A stretch of 64,000 nucleotides of DNA from Bryobacterales bacterium (GCA_003167255.1 PMTR01000074.1:1-64000); one strand, 5' to 3'; positions 48,726 to 60,661 are shown, counted from the stretch's first letter. A program made the numbers and translations. Notes: a model not told the origin generated them from the letters alone.

Positions 48726-48834
48726 GTGGCGCACGCACTCCTGCGTGCCGCGTCGCGACTCATCGCGACGCGCGTCGACCACCCCAGCGTGTCGGCAGGA
48801 GTGCCGGCACGGCACGCACGAGTGCGTGCGCCAC
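48726..48834. repeat. large inverted repeat (cruciform-capable)
   Basis: The left arm starts at 48726 (GTGGCGCACGCACTC) and continues about 25 bases; the right arm ends at 48834 and is its reverse complement with two mismatches. Inside are a perfect CGTCGCGA-ctca-TCGCGACG hairpin (48751-48770) and a GTGCCGGCAC palindrome. It lies between the convergent PepSY-like and ABC-F genes and may terminate both, or be another REP-like family. Confidence 0.75.
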
Positions 48835-48846
48835 TTTGCGCAGTTC

Positions 48847-50484
48847 CTAAGACGCCTTTTCCTGTGCATACACCGCGTACTCCTCGTACGGGCCTTTGAA
48901 GTCTTCGATGCGCCCGCCCTCGAAATGCCAGATTCGCGTGGCCACTTCCTCGATCAGGTCATGATCGTGCGTCACCAGCAGCACAGTTCCTGCGTACTTT
49001 TGAAGGGCGATGTTGAGGGCGTTGATGGCCTCCAGGTCCAGGTGATTCGTGGGTTCGTCCAGCACCAGGAAATTAGGCTTCTGGAGCATGAGCCGGCAGA
49101 AGATCAGCCGCGCCGCCTCACCGCCGGAGAGGGCGTTGGTCGGCTTGAGGGCGTCCTCGCCGCTGAACAGCATCTGGCCGAGCAGACCGCGCAATTCCTC
49201 CTGCGATGCCTGCGGGTCAAACTCATGCAGCCACTCGATCGCCGTGGTCCCGCGCGTGATCGAATCCGAATGGTCCTGGGCGAAGTAGCCCACGGCCACT
49301 TCGTGACCCCACACGACAATCCCCGTGTCCACGTCGAAATGCCGGTCGGCATCCTCGATGAAGCCGCTGGCGCTACGAACCAGCGATTTCAACAGCGTGG
49401 TTTTCCCCGCTCCATTGCGGCCCATCAGCGCGATCTTCTCGCCGCGCGAGACGCTCGCAGTGAAGCCGTCGATCACCTGTAACTCCCCGTAGCTCTTCGC
49501 CAGTCCCTTCACCTCCAGCGGATGCCGCCCCGAGGGACGCTTCATGTCAAAACGGATGTAGGGCCGCTGGATATTCGACTTTGCCAGTTCCGAGGTCTGC
49601 AATCGCTCCACTTCCTTTTTGCGCGACATCACCTGGCTCGACCGCGTGCCCCCCGAAAAGCGCGCGATGAATTCCTTTAGCTGGTCGATCTTTTTTTCGC
49701 GCTGCGCGTTCCCTGCCTCGATGCTCGAGCGGATCTGTGTCTTGGCGAGCACCATGTCGTCGTACCCGCCGGTGTAAGTGATGACCGTTTCGTAGTCGAT
49801 ATCGGCGACATGCGTGCAAACGCTGTTCAGAAAATGCCGGTCGTGCGAAATCACAATCAGCACGCCTTCGTAGTCGCAAAGATAATCTTGCAGCCAGTGG
49901 ACCGATTCCAGGTCGAGGTGATTGGTGGGCTCGTCCAGCAGCAACGCGGGCGGACTGCCGAAGAGCGCCTGGGCCAGCAGCACTCGCACCTTCTGGCCGC
50001 CCTGCAACTCGCCCATGCGCCGTTCGTGCAACACGGATTCCACGCCCAGGCCGTCGAGCAGCACCGCGGCGTCGGCTTCGGCGGTGTAGCCGCCTTCCTC
50101 GCCCACCGTGCCTTCGAGCTCGCCCAGCCGCATGCCGTCCTCATCGGTGAGCTGGTCGTGTGGGATGGCGTACAGTACGTCGCGTTCTTCGAGCGCCTGC
50201 CAGAGTGGCGCATTGCCCATGATGACGGTGTCAATCACACGAAACCCGTCAAAGGCGAACTGGTCCTGGCGCAGCACGCCGAATTTCTTCGGGCGCGAGA
50301 CCGTGCCTTTGCCCGGTTCCAGCTCGCCCGAGAGAATCTTCATGAGCGTCGATTTTCCGGCGCCGTTGGGACCCGTGATGGCATAGCGCCTCCCCGCCAG
50401 AAACGTGCAGGTGACGTCTTCAAACAGAATTTTGGCGCCGAAGCGCATGGAGATGTTTTGGATGGAAAGCAAGGATACTTCCAT
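48847..50484 (-). CDS. ABC-F family ATPase (YbiT-like)
   Basis: A 545-residue soluble protein with two ABC cassettes and no membrane domain. Cassette 1: GPNGAGKSTLMK, LQGGQKVRVLLAQAL, LLLDEPTNHLD. Cassette 2: GRNGAGKTTLLK, LSGGEAARLIFC, LVLDEPTNHLD. The linker (REKKIDQLKEFIARFSGGTRSSQ) is the P-site-reaching helix pair of ABC-F translation factors. ABC-F proteins act on ribosomes. The ATG at 50484 (MEVSLLSIQNISMRF) fits the family start. Confidence 0.94.
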   Translation of the reverse strand: MEVSLLSIQNISMRFGAKILFEDVTCTFLAGRRYAITGPNGAGKSTLMKILSGELEPGKGTVSRPKKFGVLRQDQFAFDGFRVIDTVIMGNAPLWQALEERDVLYAIPHDQLTDEDGMRLGELEGTVGEEGGYTAEADAAVLLDGLGVESVLHERRMGELQGGQKVRVLLAQALFGSPPALLLDEPTNHLDLESVHWLQDYLCDYEGVLIVISHDRHFLNSVCTHVADIDYETVITYTGGYDDMVLAKTQIRSSIEAGNAQREKKIDQLKEFIARFSGGTRSSQVMSRKKEVERLQTSELAKSNIQRPYIRFDMKRPSGRHPLEVKGLAKSYGELQVIDGFTASVSRGEKIALMGRNGAGKTTLLKSLVRSASGFIEDADRHFDVDTGIVVWGHEVAVGYFAQDHSDSITRGTTAIEWLHEFDPQASQEELRGLLGQMLFSGEDALKPTNALSGGEAARLIFCRLMLQKPNFLVLDEPTNHLDLEAINALNIALQKYAGTVLLVTHDHDLIEEVATRIWHFEGGRIEDFKGPYEEYAVYAQEKAS

Positions 50485-50527
50485 GATAGCGCGAAGCGGC
50501 TCCAGCCTACTCGCAGTGGAATGCGGC

Positions 50528-51628
50528 CTACTGCTTCGCCGGCTTCCCAATCGAACACAGCGGATCTCCCAGCACGATTCCTTGCCAGCTCAGGAATTGC
50601 AGCGCCAGGTAGTAGCTCTCCGCCAGGGTGCGGCCTTCATAATACGCCGGCAGCAAGTGGTCCGGCCGCGCGCAACCCACCAGGTAGGGCTCGTAAACAT
50701 TGCCGGATGCCCCGGTGGCGCCCTCGTGGATCAGATCGGCCGCCATTCCCTGCGGCGAGCCCGCCCAAAAGTGTGCCCGGTCCTGCCACGTGCTGTAGAA
50801 CCAGTCGTCGGGCGGCTGCTTCATGGTGCGCCCGTCGGTGGAAACGAACTCGGTCGCAATCGCGCCCGGCAGCCATTGGAAGCCCAGCCAGCGCCGCTTG
50901 CGATTCTTGTCGTTCGATCCCCACGACGCATAGCCGATCACATCCTTCTGGCCGTACAGCACATTCTTCGACTCGTCCAGAATCACGCGGCTGGCGGGGA
51001 GAAAAATCGCGGCGTTGCGCAGCCAGTCCTCGCCCTCGTCATCCGAGTCCGAACGCAGGTCGATGACGAACTTGCCGCGATTGGACGCCTGGAGCGACCG
51101 GTCGATCATGGCCTTGACGTCGTTGAAGCTGTATGCGGCCAGCCGGGTCACCAGGTAAATCGGAAACTGCGGATGCCGGAACGGCACGTCGCGCTTTCCG
51201 AAGAGCGGATTCGGCACGGTTCCCCTGCGCTGGTACTTTACGCCTTTGAGCTTGGCGTAGAGCAGCGCCAGTTCCGAATCCACCGAACCCTGCTCAGCCT
51301 CGTTGATCTTTCCCCCCGAACCCACGATCTTGAGCGGCACCCCCAGCGTCGTGGCAATGTAGAGCACGCTCTCCACCAATCCGGCCTTCTTCAGGCAGGC
51401 GCCCACGGGAGTCTCGATCTGCTCCACGTAGGTCTTCCACTCGATCTCTTCCTGGGGGCTGGTATCGAGCGTGCAGACATTCCGCGCGGGAATGGCGCGT
51501 TTCAACCGGTAATACTCGCCGATCTGAACCGACACCGGGTCTTTCCGGTTCACCACCAGCAAGACATTCTCCCCGGTTTGGGCGCGCAGGCAGGAAAGGA
51601 AACCCAGCAGCAGCAGCAGTCGCAGCAC
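50528..51628 (-). CDS. TIGR03790-like secreted protein
   Basis: A 366-residue exported protein (signal MLRLLLLLGFLSCLRAQ). ENVLLVVNRKDPVSVQIGEYYRLKRAIPARNVCTLD is the hallmark opening of the TIGR03790 family; IATTLGVPLKI, YLVTRLAAYSFNDVKAMIDRSL, DVIGYASWGSNDKN and the C-terminal YYLALQFLSWQGIVLGDPLC follow the same pattern. The family is common in Planctomycetota and Acidobacteriota and its function is unknown. It lies 10 bases downstream of the GT2 gene on the same strand, so may belong to the glycan operon. Confidence 0.82.
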   Translation of the reverse strand: MLRLLLLLGFLSCLRAQTGENVLLVVNRKDPVSVQIGEYYRLKRAIPARNVCTLDTSPQEEIEWKTYVEQIETPVGACLKKAGLVESVLYIATTLGVPLKIVGSGGKINEAEQGSVDSELALLYAKLKGVKYQRRGTVPNPLFGKRDVPFRHPQFPIYLVTRLAAYSFNDVKAMIDRSLQASNRGKFVIDLRSDSDDEGEDWLRNAAIFLPASRVILDESKNVLYGQKDVIGYASWGSNDKNRKRRWLGFQWLPGAIATEFVSTDGRTMKQPPDDWFYSTWQDRAHFWAGSPQGMAADLIHEGATGASGNVYEPYLVGCARPDHLLPAYYEGRTLAESYYLALQFLSWQGIVLGDPLCSIGKPAKQ

Positions 51629-51638
51629 TGCTCTTATC

Positions 51639-52418
51639 TTACGCCGGGCCGCTCTTCTTGTAATCCCCGCGGCTGAAGTGCTTCTCCAGCCAGCAATAGA
51701 GCGCGATGAACAGATAGCGGCTGCCCATCTCCCGGATCTTGAGTTTTGAGATGCCGCTGCGCCGGTTGCGCCAGGTGATGGGCATCACCGTCCAGGAGTA
51801 GCCGCGCACGATGACCTTGAGCGGCAGTTCCACGGTGAGGTTGAAGTGCGGCGAGAGAAACGGCCGGCACCCGTCCAGCGCGCGCCGCCGGTAAGCTTTG
51901 AACGCGTTGGTAAAATCGTTCAGCGGCGCGTGAAAGATGAACCGCAGAAAAAGATTGGCCAAGCGGTTGAGCAGCAGTTTGTGCGCCGGGTAGTCGATCA
52001 CGCCGCCGCCCCGCACAAACCGGGAACCGAACACCGCGTCCCATCCCTGATTGAGCAATTCCCAATAGCGCACCACGTCGCGGCAGTCGTCGGATTCATC
52101 GGCCATCATGACCACTACGGCATCGCCGCGGCTGTGATCGATCCCGCAGGTCACGGCGCGGCCAAAGCCGTGCTCGCCGGTGTTCTGCACCGGCCGCAGC
52201 GAAGGCACGCGGGAAGCCAGTTCCTGGAGGACGGCCCAGGTGGAGTCGGTGCTGCCATCGTCCACCGGAACAATTTCATGCTCTACCTCATGCAGCCGCA
52301 GCTCCACAGAGAGGTGCTCCACCGTGGATGCGATGGCCCCTTCCTCGTTGCGGCAGGGAATGACGATCGAGAGGAGTTGGATCGGATCCTGGCTGGCCGG
52401 GCCCGGCCCTTCCTTCAC
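51639..52418 (-). CDS. glycosyltransferase family 2 (DPM1-like)
   Basis: A 259-residue GT2 of the dolichyl/polyprenyl-phosphate sugar synthase type: LLSIVIPCRNEEGAIASTVEHL, PVDDGSTDSTW, VMMADESDDCRDV (metal-site region; DxSDD rather than DADLQ) and ITWRNRRSGISKLKIREMG. No membrane tail. I chose the GTG at 52418 because it overlaps the upstream stop (GTGA) and GGAG lies 6 bases before it; the track start is a TTG 21 bases further up. The preceding SDR epimerases probably supply its sugar. Confidence 0.88.
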   Translation of the reverse strand: MKEGPGPASQDPIQLLSIVIPCRNEEGAIASTVEHLSVELRLHEVEHEIVPVDDGSTDSTWAVLQELASRVPSLRPVQNTGEHGFGRAVTCGIDHSRGDAVVVMMADESDDCRDVVRYWELLNQGWDAVFGSRFVRGGGVIDYPAHKLLLNRLANLFLRFIFHAPLNDFTNAFKAYRRRALDGCRPFLSPHFNLTVELPLKVIVRGYSWTVMPITWRNRRSGISKLKIREMGSRYLFIALYCWLEKHFSRGDYKKSGPA

Positions 52419-53482
52419 ATTCCACTCCGTTCGAGCCAATCGGGATTGTTTTCGGCGTGCACCGCAATCTCATCCAGTACGGTCGAAATCGGCGTATCCA
52501 CCTGCCATCCGAAATGCCGCTCCGAGGCGCTGCTGTCCATCACCACCCAGGGAATATCGTAAGCCCGTTCGTGCGCATCGGCCTCCACCGGGTGCGCTCC
52601 GAACCGCGCATCGCACCAGGCCGTCAATTGCGCCAGAGACATGGTGTTTTGCGGGCCGCCTCCGGCTGTGTAAATACGCTGGCCGCCGGCGCGCGTCTGG
52701 CGCATCTGCACGTCCAGCAGCGCCGCCAGATCGCGCGGATGCAGCGCGTCCCGCACCTGCTTGCCCGTGCCGCTGAATCCTAGGTACCGCATCGGCCTGC
52801 GCCGCAGGTGGGCGTTGATCCAATAGGCGAAAATTCCCTGTTCCGGCGTGCCGAATTGGCCCGGCCCCGCTAACACGCCGCACCGATTGATCCACACAGG
52901 AAACCCGAAGGCTTCGCCATATTCGAGCGCCACGGCTTCCGACGCCAGCTTGGTGCTGCCGTAGAGCGATACCGGGGCGCGCGTCGAAAACTCCACGCCG
53001 ATCCCGCGCGCCGAAACACCTACCGGCAGATCGGCTTCCGTATTCAGCTCGAACGCGTCCTTCCCGGGCTTGAGCGGCAGGCCAACCAGCGCCGCGATCG
53101 AATAAACCCGGCTGCTGCTGAGCAGCAACAGCCCCGCCTTGTGCGCCTTGCAGTACTCCAGCACATTCACCAGGCTGCCCAGGTTGTGCTCGAACAGTTG
53201 CCGGCTGCTGAAACTGCTCTGCAGGCCGGCCAGCACGCTCGGGTTCGCGGCGGCATCGATCACCCAATCCGCGGCCGGCAGGGCCTCCACGTCGCTGGCC
53301 GCGCGGATATCGCCCTGGATGAACTTCACGCCCAGTTGGCGTAACCGCACGCGGTTGGTCTCCGAACCGGGCCGGTGCAGATTGTCGATGCCGGAGATGG
53401 CGAGACCCTCGCGCCGCTCCAGCAGCGCGCGCGCAATCGCGCTCCCCGCGAATCCGCAGACTCCCGTGATCAGGATTCTCAT
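52415..53482 (-). CDS. NAD-dependent sugar epimerase/dehydratase (SDR)
   Basis: A 355-residue extended [23 protein letters not shown] (NAD-binding), [11 protein letters not shown], and the catalytic [15 protein letters not shown] lies near the end. The closest type by eye is CDP-paratose/tyvelose 2-epimerase. It is the second of two tandem epimerases; the start overlaps the previous stop by 4 bases. Probably makes an unusual deoxyhexose for a surface glycan. Confidence 0.85.
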   Translation of the reverse strand: MRILITGVCGFAGSAIARALLERREGLAISGIDNLHRPGSETNRVRLRQLGVKFIQGDIRAASDVEALPAADWVIDAAANPSVLAGLQSSFSSRQLFEHNLGSLVNVLEYCKAHKAGLLLLSSSRVYSIAALVGLPLKPGKDAFELNTEADLPVGVSARGIGVEFSTRAPVSLYGSTKLASEAVALEYGEAFGFPVWINRCGVLAGPGQFGTPEQGIFAYWINAHLRRRPMRYLGFSGTGKQVRDALHPRDLAALLDVQMRQTRAGGQRIYTAGGGPQNTMSLAQLTAWCDARFGAHPVEADAHERAYDIPWVVMDSSASERHFGWQVDTPISTVLDEIAVHAENNPDWLERSGM

Positions 53483-54552
53483 CCGATTCCTTTGTGCGCC
53501 AACCGCTCCGTCCAGGCACCGCTGATTTCTTCGAAAATTCGGTCCAGGGGCCGCGTGATGTCCCACGCCGGGTAGTGCGCTCTCATTTTACGCAAGTCGC
53601 TGTAATAGCAAATATGGTCGCCTACGCGGTTCTCTTCCACATAGCGCCATTTCATCGGCCGCCCCGACACCGCTTCGGCCTTCCCAAAGGCCTCCAGAAT
53701 GGAACAGGCGTTGCCCTTTCCGCCGCCCAGGTTATACACCTGGGCCACGCGCGGCGCCTTCCAGAACTCGAACATGAACCGCGCCACGTCCTCGGAATGA
53801 ATGTTGTCGCGCACCTGCTTGCCCTTATATCCGTAGACCTTGTATTCGCGCTCTTCCAGGTTGCACTTGATCAAATAACTGAGGAAGCCATGCAATTCCA
53901 CACCGGAGTGGTTGGGACCGGTCAGGCAGCCGCCGCGCAGGCAGCACGTTGGCATGTTGAAGTAGAGCCCGTATTCCTGCACCATAATGTCGCCGGCCAC
54001 TTTTGAGGCCCCGAACAGCGAGTGCTTGGATTGATCGATCGGGAACTCCTCCGGGATCCCATTCTCAAATGCCTTATCGGCGTAATCCCAGCGTGTTTCC
54101 AGTTCCATCAAGGGGATCGTATTAGGGCGATCGCCGTACACCTTATTGGTGGACATGTGGATGAACGGGGATTCGGGGCACGAACGCCGCGCCGCTTCGA
54201 GTAGATGCAGGGTACCCAGCGCGTTCACTTCAAAATCCAGAAAGGGAATGGCCGCCGCCTTATCGTGCGAGGGCTGCGCAGCGGTGTGGATGATCAGGCT
54301 GGGCCGCAGCTCTTCCACCAGCGCCAGCACGCCGGCGCGGTCGCGGATATCGAGCGCTTCATGCCGGTAGCCGGGGATTTCGCGGCGCAGCCGGTCCAGC
54401 ACCCAACTCGTATCGCCCTCGGGACCGAAGAAGACCGCTCGATGGTTATCGTCAATTCCGACGACGCGGAACCCCTGGCGCGAGAAGAAGACCGATACCT
54501 CGGAGCCGATCAAGCCACACGAGCCAGTTACCAGAACAGATGGGATGGACAT
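53479..54552 (-). CDS. CDP-tyvelose-2-epimerase-like SDR with Tyr-to-Phe change
   Basis: A 357-residue extended [46 protein letters not shown], then [11 protein letters not shown], where the SDR catalytic Tyr is replaced by Phe180 (FGASK, Lys184 retained). [23 protein letters not shown] and [18 protein letters not shown] follow, a block shared with CDP-tyvelose epimerase-like proteins. First gene of a four-gene run (two SDRs, GT2, TIGR03790-like). The reaction is uncertain because of the missing Tyr. Confidence 0.83.
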   Translation of the reverse strand: MSIPSVLVTGSCGLIGSEVSVFFSRQGFRVVGIDDNHRAVFFGPEGDTSWVLDRLRREIPGYRHEALDIRDRAGVLALVEELRPSLIIHTAAQPSHDKAAAIPFLDFEVNALGTLHLLEAARRSCPESPFIHMSTNKVYGDRPNTIPLMELETRWDYADKAFENGIPEEFPIDQSKHSLFGASKVAGDIMVQEYGLYFNMPTCCLRGGCLTGPNHSGVELHGFLSYLIKCNLEEREYKVYGYKGKQVRDNIHSEDVARFMFEFWKAPRVAQVYNLGGGKGNACSILEAFGKAEAVSGRPMKWRYVEENRVGDHICYYSDLRKMRAHYPAWDITRPLDRIFEEISGAWTERLAHKGIG

Positions 54553-54635
54553 CTTTACAAATTATATTCGACAGCGCCGTGCAGTATGGCCGAGATCCTG
54601 CTTCCGGTGCAGGTAGCCATCACCCGGTCAGAGCC

Positions 54636-55199
54636 CTAATACTTCTTCCCCGGCCCAACGAATCCCATAGGCCGCTTCGCAGCCGCCGGCGGTTGCAGGA
54701 GCTCTTGCAGGACGTTCAGAATGGCTTGAAGGTCGGCATCGTGCTTGCCCACCTTGCGTTCCAACGCCTCGATCTTCCGGGCCAAGTCCTCGTTGGTTGC
54801 GAGCATCCGACGCAGGTGCACGAAGGCGCGGACCACCTGAATACTCGCACGAACCGCGACGGGGCTCCGGAGGACGTTCGCCAACATCACTGTCCCGTGC
54901 TCTGTGAAGACATACGGCCGGTACTTGATATTCTGGCCCCGCTTCAAGGTCGCAATTTGCGACCTTGAAAGCAAAACCGCCTCCCCCTCCTCCAGCGTCA
55001 GTTGTAACATGAAGTCGTCTGGAAACCGGTCACTGTTGCGCTTCACTTGCTCATTGAGGCGCTTCACCGGCACCCCGTAGAGTTCAGCCAGATCGCGATC
55101 GAGCATCACCCGGTGTCCCCGGAGAATAAGAATCTTGTTCTCGATGACTTCGATGGGGATCAGCAGCCCCCGGCCGGATTTCGGCGCGGCTTTCTTCAA
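54636..55199 (-). CDS. ORF6N domain protein
   Basis: A 187-residue protein with the ORF6N (KilA-N-related) domain: VIENKILILRGHRVMLDRDLAELYGVPVKRLNEQVKRN, then FPDDFMLQLT and PYVFTEHGTVMLANVLRS, and a C-terminal coiled coil (NEDLARKIEALERKVGKHDADLQAILNVL). ORF6N proteins are phage- or mobile-element-derived putative DNA-binding proteins, common as strays in bacterial chromosomes. It stands alone between the sdh operon and the epimerases. Confidence 0.88.
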   Translation of the reverse strand: MKKAAPKSGRGLLIPIEVIENKILILRGHRVMLDRDLAELYGVPVKRLNEQVKRNSDRFPDDFMLQLTLEEGEAVLLSRSQIATLKRGQNIKYRPYVFTEHGTVMLANVLRSPVAVRASIQVVRAFVHLRRMLATNEDLARKIEALERKVGKHDADLQAILNVLQELLQPPAAAKRPMGFVGPGKKY

Positions 55200-55208
55200 G
55201 AGTCCAGC

Positions 55209-55972
55209 CTAATCCGCTTCTACCCCTTCGCGGCCCGCCCAGTTGGCGCCCAGAAAGTGGCGATTCATGAGCGCGATATTTTCCAGCTTGATGCCTTTCG
55301 GGCACACCGCTTCGCACTCGCCCATGTTGGTGCAGCTTCCGAAGATTTCCTGGTTGGCTTGCGCCACCATGGCGGTGACCCGCCGCTCGCGCTCGGGCTG
55401 GCCTTGCGGCAGGAGGCCCAGGTGCGCAATCTTTGCCGAGACGAACAGCGACGCCGAAGCGTTGGGACACATGGCCACGCACGCGCCGCAGCCGATGCAC
55501 GCCGCGGCATCCATGGAGCGCTCGGCGTTGTCCTTGGGAACCAGCACGGCGTTGCCGTCCGGCGCGCTGCCGGTGGCCACCGAAATGAAACCGCCCGCGG
55601 CGATGATGCGGTCGAATGCGGTGCGGTCCACCACCAGGTCCTTGACCACCGGGAAGGCCTTGGCCCGCCACGGCTCCAGGTACAATTCGTCGCCATCCTT
55701 AAAATGGCGCATGTGGAGCTGGCAAAGCGTGGTCTCGGGCAGCGGACCGTGCGCCACGCCGTTCACCATGCACCCGCACATGCCGCAGATGCCCTCGCGG
55801 CAATCGTGATCGAACGCCACCGGATCTTCGCCCTTGGTGATGAGCTCCTCGTTCAGCACGTCCAGCATCTCCAGGAACGACATATGCTCGCTCACGTTCG
55901 GCAACTCGTAGCGGACCATGCGGCCCTTGTCGCTCGCGTTGCGCTGCCGCCAGATATGGAGTGTGATTCGCA

Positions 55973-55973
<1 letters not shown>
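55209..55973 (-). CDS. sdhB: succinate dehydrogenase iron-sulfur subunit
   Basis: A 254-residue subunit with all three cluster motifs: [2Fe-2S] in [11 protein letters not shown], [4Fe-4S] in [12 protein letters not shown], [3Fe-4S] in [14 protein letters not shown]. It relays electrons from the SdhA flavin to the membrane cytochrome b. The ATG shares one base with the sdhA stop (TAATG). The order sdhC-sdhA-sdhB with a single cytochrome subunit is that of the b558-type enzymes. Confidence 0.95.
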
Positions 55974-57886
<1,913 letters not shown>

Positions 57887-57898
57887 GCCGTGTCCTTA

Positions 57899-58609
57899 TT
57901 AATCCGTCAACCAGCCCGCCATCACCGCAATCGGAATCGAGCAGTTGCCGATCGCGATCAGAATGGCCAGCACGGCCGATGCCTTCTTCAACCCGCGCGT
58001 GTACCGTGGGTGGCTGATGCCCAGCGATTGGCACATGCTCCAGATGCCGTGGTACAGGTGCATGCACAGCAGGATCATAGCGAAAATGTAAAACGCCGAA
58101 ACCCCATAGTTCTGGAATCCGGAGATCACGTTGTAGCGGACGTCCGGCGTAATGGGGTTGCCACCCACGTCTCGTGTCGTCATCACCGCGCCCACCGTCA
58201 AATGCAGCACGTGGAAAATCACGAATGCCGCGACAATCGGCCCGCTCCACACCATCGTGCGGGCGGCATAGGAGGCCGGTACGTCGTCCTTCTTCACGTA
58301 CCCGATGGGCCGCGCGGCGCGGTTCTGAAAGAACAGTTGCACCGCGGCCGTAATGTGCAGAATCACCGCCAGCAGCAGCACCGTGCGCGCTCCCCACAGC
58401 AGACCGGCACTGGCCGGATTGTGCAGGAAAGCCGCGTAGGTATTGATCTGGTCGCGATTCGAAGAATAAATCTGGAGATTGCCCAGCATGTGGGCCAAGA
58501 CGTACCCCACCAGCATGATCCCGGTGATGGCCATCACGGCTTTCTTGCCGATGGGCGCTTCGTAAAAGCGCGCGGCCCTACCGGCGGGATTCACTACAGC
58601 AGCACTCAT
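57899..58609 (-). CDS. sdhC: succinate dehydrogenase cytochrome b558 subunit
   Basis: A 236-residue membrane subunit with five membrane segments. Histidines in LAHMLGNLQ, AVILHITAAVQL, FHVLHLTVGAV and CMHLYHGIWSM are the probable ligands of two haems b. It anchors SdhAB and reduces quinone. ATG at 58609 (MSAAVVNPAGRAARFYEAPIGKKA) is chosen over the longer Cys-rich upstream extension, which is not family-like. First gene of sdhCAB. Confidence 0.93.
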   Translation of the reverse strand: MSAAVVNPAGRAARFYEAPIGKKAVMAITGIMLVGYVLAHMLGNLQIYSSNRDQINTYAAFLHNPASAGLLWGARTVLLLAVILHITAAVQLFFQNRAARPIGYVKKDDVPASYAARTMVWSGPIVAAFVIFHVLHLTVGAVMTTRDVGGNPITPDVRYNVISGFQNYGVSAFYIFAMILLCMHLYHGIWSMCQSLGISHPRYTRGLKKASAVLAILIAIGNCSIPIAVMAGWLTD

Positions 58610-58768
58610 GACGGAAGTTCCTGGTTCGGGGCGAATTGGCATTCGCCAGCGTTGCGGGACACAGCACCCACACAATAGAATACAACAGGTCGAAAAATGC
58701 GAAGCGCAGGCGCTAGTGCCATCAGCGTGTTCGAGTCTCACGAACTTTAATTAAAAGTGGGCGGCAAA

Positions 58769-58790
58769 AGCTCCCTGACGGTCGCGGCTC
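58769..58790 (+). repeat. dispersed palindromic repeat copy 4
   Basis: AGCTCCCTGACGGTCGCGGCTC, one further copy of the repeat seen at 12443 and 48095-48171. It lies in the gap between sdhC and the downstream end of the agarase-like gene, just 18 bases from that gene's stop. Confidence 0.8.
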
Positions 58791-58807
58791 GGACTGGGGT
58801 CCAGGCG

Positions 58808-60661
58808 TTATTTCACCTTAGCCTGCCGCGTCACCGGAGACTCCTTGCCCGAATGAATCGCAGCCAGGCGTTTGTGCGTCGCCTGCGCCGCTTCCACCAG
58901 CTCCGGGTACGGGCGGTCGGTCACATCCACGAATCCGATATTGTAGTTCTCTCCGTCGAACCGGCCGGTGGAAGGTTCATCCACCCACTCGAACCAGTGC
59001 GTTCCCACAATCGACGGATCGCGAAACGCGTTCTCCACGTAATAGCGGTATGCCACGCCGCGCTCCTCTTGATTGCTGGTCTGCTTCAGCCCGGGAGGCA
59101 TGCCCCGGCCCGGCGTGCCAAAGTGAAATTCGCCGATCAGTACCGGGCGATCGATCAGATCCCGCACCTTGTCGATTTCACGCTGGTTCACCGAGTAGGC
59201 GTAGTTGTTGAGGCTGTAAACATCGAACAGCCTGGAAGCGCGCACGATCTCCGCGGGCGTAGTGGAGCCAAATCGCAACCCCAGGTTCAAGTGGTTCGGG
59301 TCGTGCTTGCGGATGGCCGCGCTCACCGCTTCGACGAGTTTCTGGTACGTGCGATACATAAAGGTCCGGCGCCTGTCGGCGGTGTCGCCATCCGCGAGAA
59401 ACGCCTGCAACGCCCGCCGCAACGCGCTATCCCGGCCCGCCAGAATGGCATCCACCGCCACCGGTTCGCGTCCCGGCCACGGCGGCTCGTTCCCCACGAA
59501 GTAACCCAGCAGGTACGGATCGTCCTTTCGCGAATCGCACTGCTGCGCCGCCGCGCGGTCGATGGTCTCGGCGAAATCGGGCGCGTAGACGTCGGCAATG
59601 CCCATCGGCCCGGTTTCGATTCCCCAGCCGCGGGTCGTCACCACATACGGCGTGCGGTGCGCCGCAGCCAGTCGCTGATCGCTCCAGTTGCCGATGGTAT
59701 TAAAACCCCAGGCCGCCATGCGCCGCAGCGTGACATCCACCCACGGGCCGCTCCAATCCGGACCGTAGCGCCGCATCAGATTCCAGTCGTAGAACGACGT
59801 CCCGGCGCGGCCGCCACGAGCAGGCGCCGCTTCCGGCGGGGGAAGCTTGGCAAACAGTTCCGTACGGCCCTCGGTGGGCGTGGTCACGGAAGCACTGATC
59901 GAATCCGCGCCTACCGAGAGAAACAGGTGGCCTTCCGGGTCGACAAACCACCAGACGCCGTTAATCTTCTCCACGCGGAAGAAACCTGTGGCTCTCGCCT
60001 GGGTGTCCGCGTACCCGCCGTAACGCGAGTAGTGCAAATCTCCCCCGGCAAGGGCTTTTTCATCGGCCATCCACGCCGTCTTCAACTGATCCAGGTTGGC
60101 GGCTTTGCCGGGCCAGTCGTCGTGGATCCATTGACCGAACTCATCCACCAGCGGCCCCGCTTCCAACAGCGCATCGCCCGGATCTTCTTTGGCGAGGCGC
60201 ACCGAGCGGACCTCAAGCGCGGGCGCGCCCACCGGGTCGCTCAGCGCGAAACCCAACTCCCGCACTGCGGTGAGCGGCCCGCGTGATCCCTCCAGATTGA
60301 TCCACATCATGGGTCGCGGCTTGTTGTAGACCGACGCCAGATCGTTTCCCTGGCTGGGTGGTTGCGTCAGGAATGCCAGCGGCACAACCCCGCGGACCCA
60401 CGAGCCAGCCAGCGGCGAGAGTCGCACGGAGCGCACGCCTTGCGCATCGTGCACGCGCAATTCAAACCGCTGCGGCGAGGAAAGCCGCAACTCCAGCACC
60501 AGGAATTGATAGGGGCTCCAGTCGGCCGCGAGGTCCGCGGCCCATTGCTTGATGGGCCACGATTGCTCGCCGCCAACGCCCTCAAACACCACCCGCCGGG
60601 TCTCACCGCTCGCACCCGCCGCCAGGAGCGCGCATAGCACCGCACTCGCGCAGGTTCTCAT
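58808..60661 (-). CDS. secreted GH50-like (agarase-family) glycoside hydrolase
   Basis: A 617-residue exported protein (signal MRTCASAVLCALLAAGASG). An N-terminal beta-sandwich (about 20-160) precedes a clan GH-A barrel. The probable acid/base Glu is in GYFVGNEPPWPG and the nucleophile in VLIGEFHFGTPG; the GEFHFG motif is characteristic of GH50 beta-agarases. WFVDPEGHLFLSVGAD opens the barrel. It would cleave a beta-linked galactan or a related polymer outside the cell; true specificity is unknown. ATG 60661 overlaps the stop of the truncated GH51 gene by one base; a GTG one codon earlier is possible. Confidence 0.82.
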   Translation of the reverse strand: MRTCASAVLCALLAAGASGETRRVVFEGVGGEQSWPIKQWAADLAADWSPYQFLVLELRLSSPQRFELRVHDAQGVRSVRLSPLAGSWVRGVVPLAFLTQPPSQGNDLASVYNKPRPMMWINLEGSRGPLTAVRELGFALSDPVGAPALEVRSVRLAKEDPGDALLEAGPLVDEFGQWIHDDWPGKAANLDQLKTAWMADEKALAGGDLHYSRYGGYADTQARATGFFRVEKINGVWWFVDPEGHLFLSVGADSISASVTTPTEGRTELFAKLPPPEAAPARGGRAGTSFYDWNLMRRYGPDWSGPWVDVTLRRMAAWGFNTIGNWSDQRLAAAHRTPYVVTTRGWGIETGPMGIADVYAPDFAETIDRAAAQQCDSRKDDPYLLGYFVGNEPPWPGREPVAVDAILAGRDSALRRALQAFLADGDTADRRRTFMYRTYQKLVEAVSAAIRKHDPNHLNLGLRFGSTTPAEIVRASRLFDVYSLNNYAYSVNQREIDKVRDLIDRPVLIGEFHFGTPGRGMPPGLKQTSNQEERGVAYRYYVENAFRDPSIVGTHWFEWVDEPSTGRFDGENYNIGFVDVTDRPYPELVEAAQATHKRLAAIHSGKESPVTRQAKVK

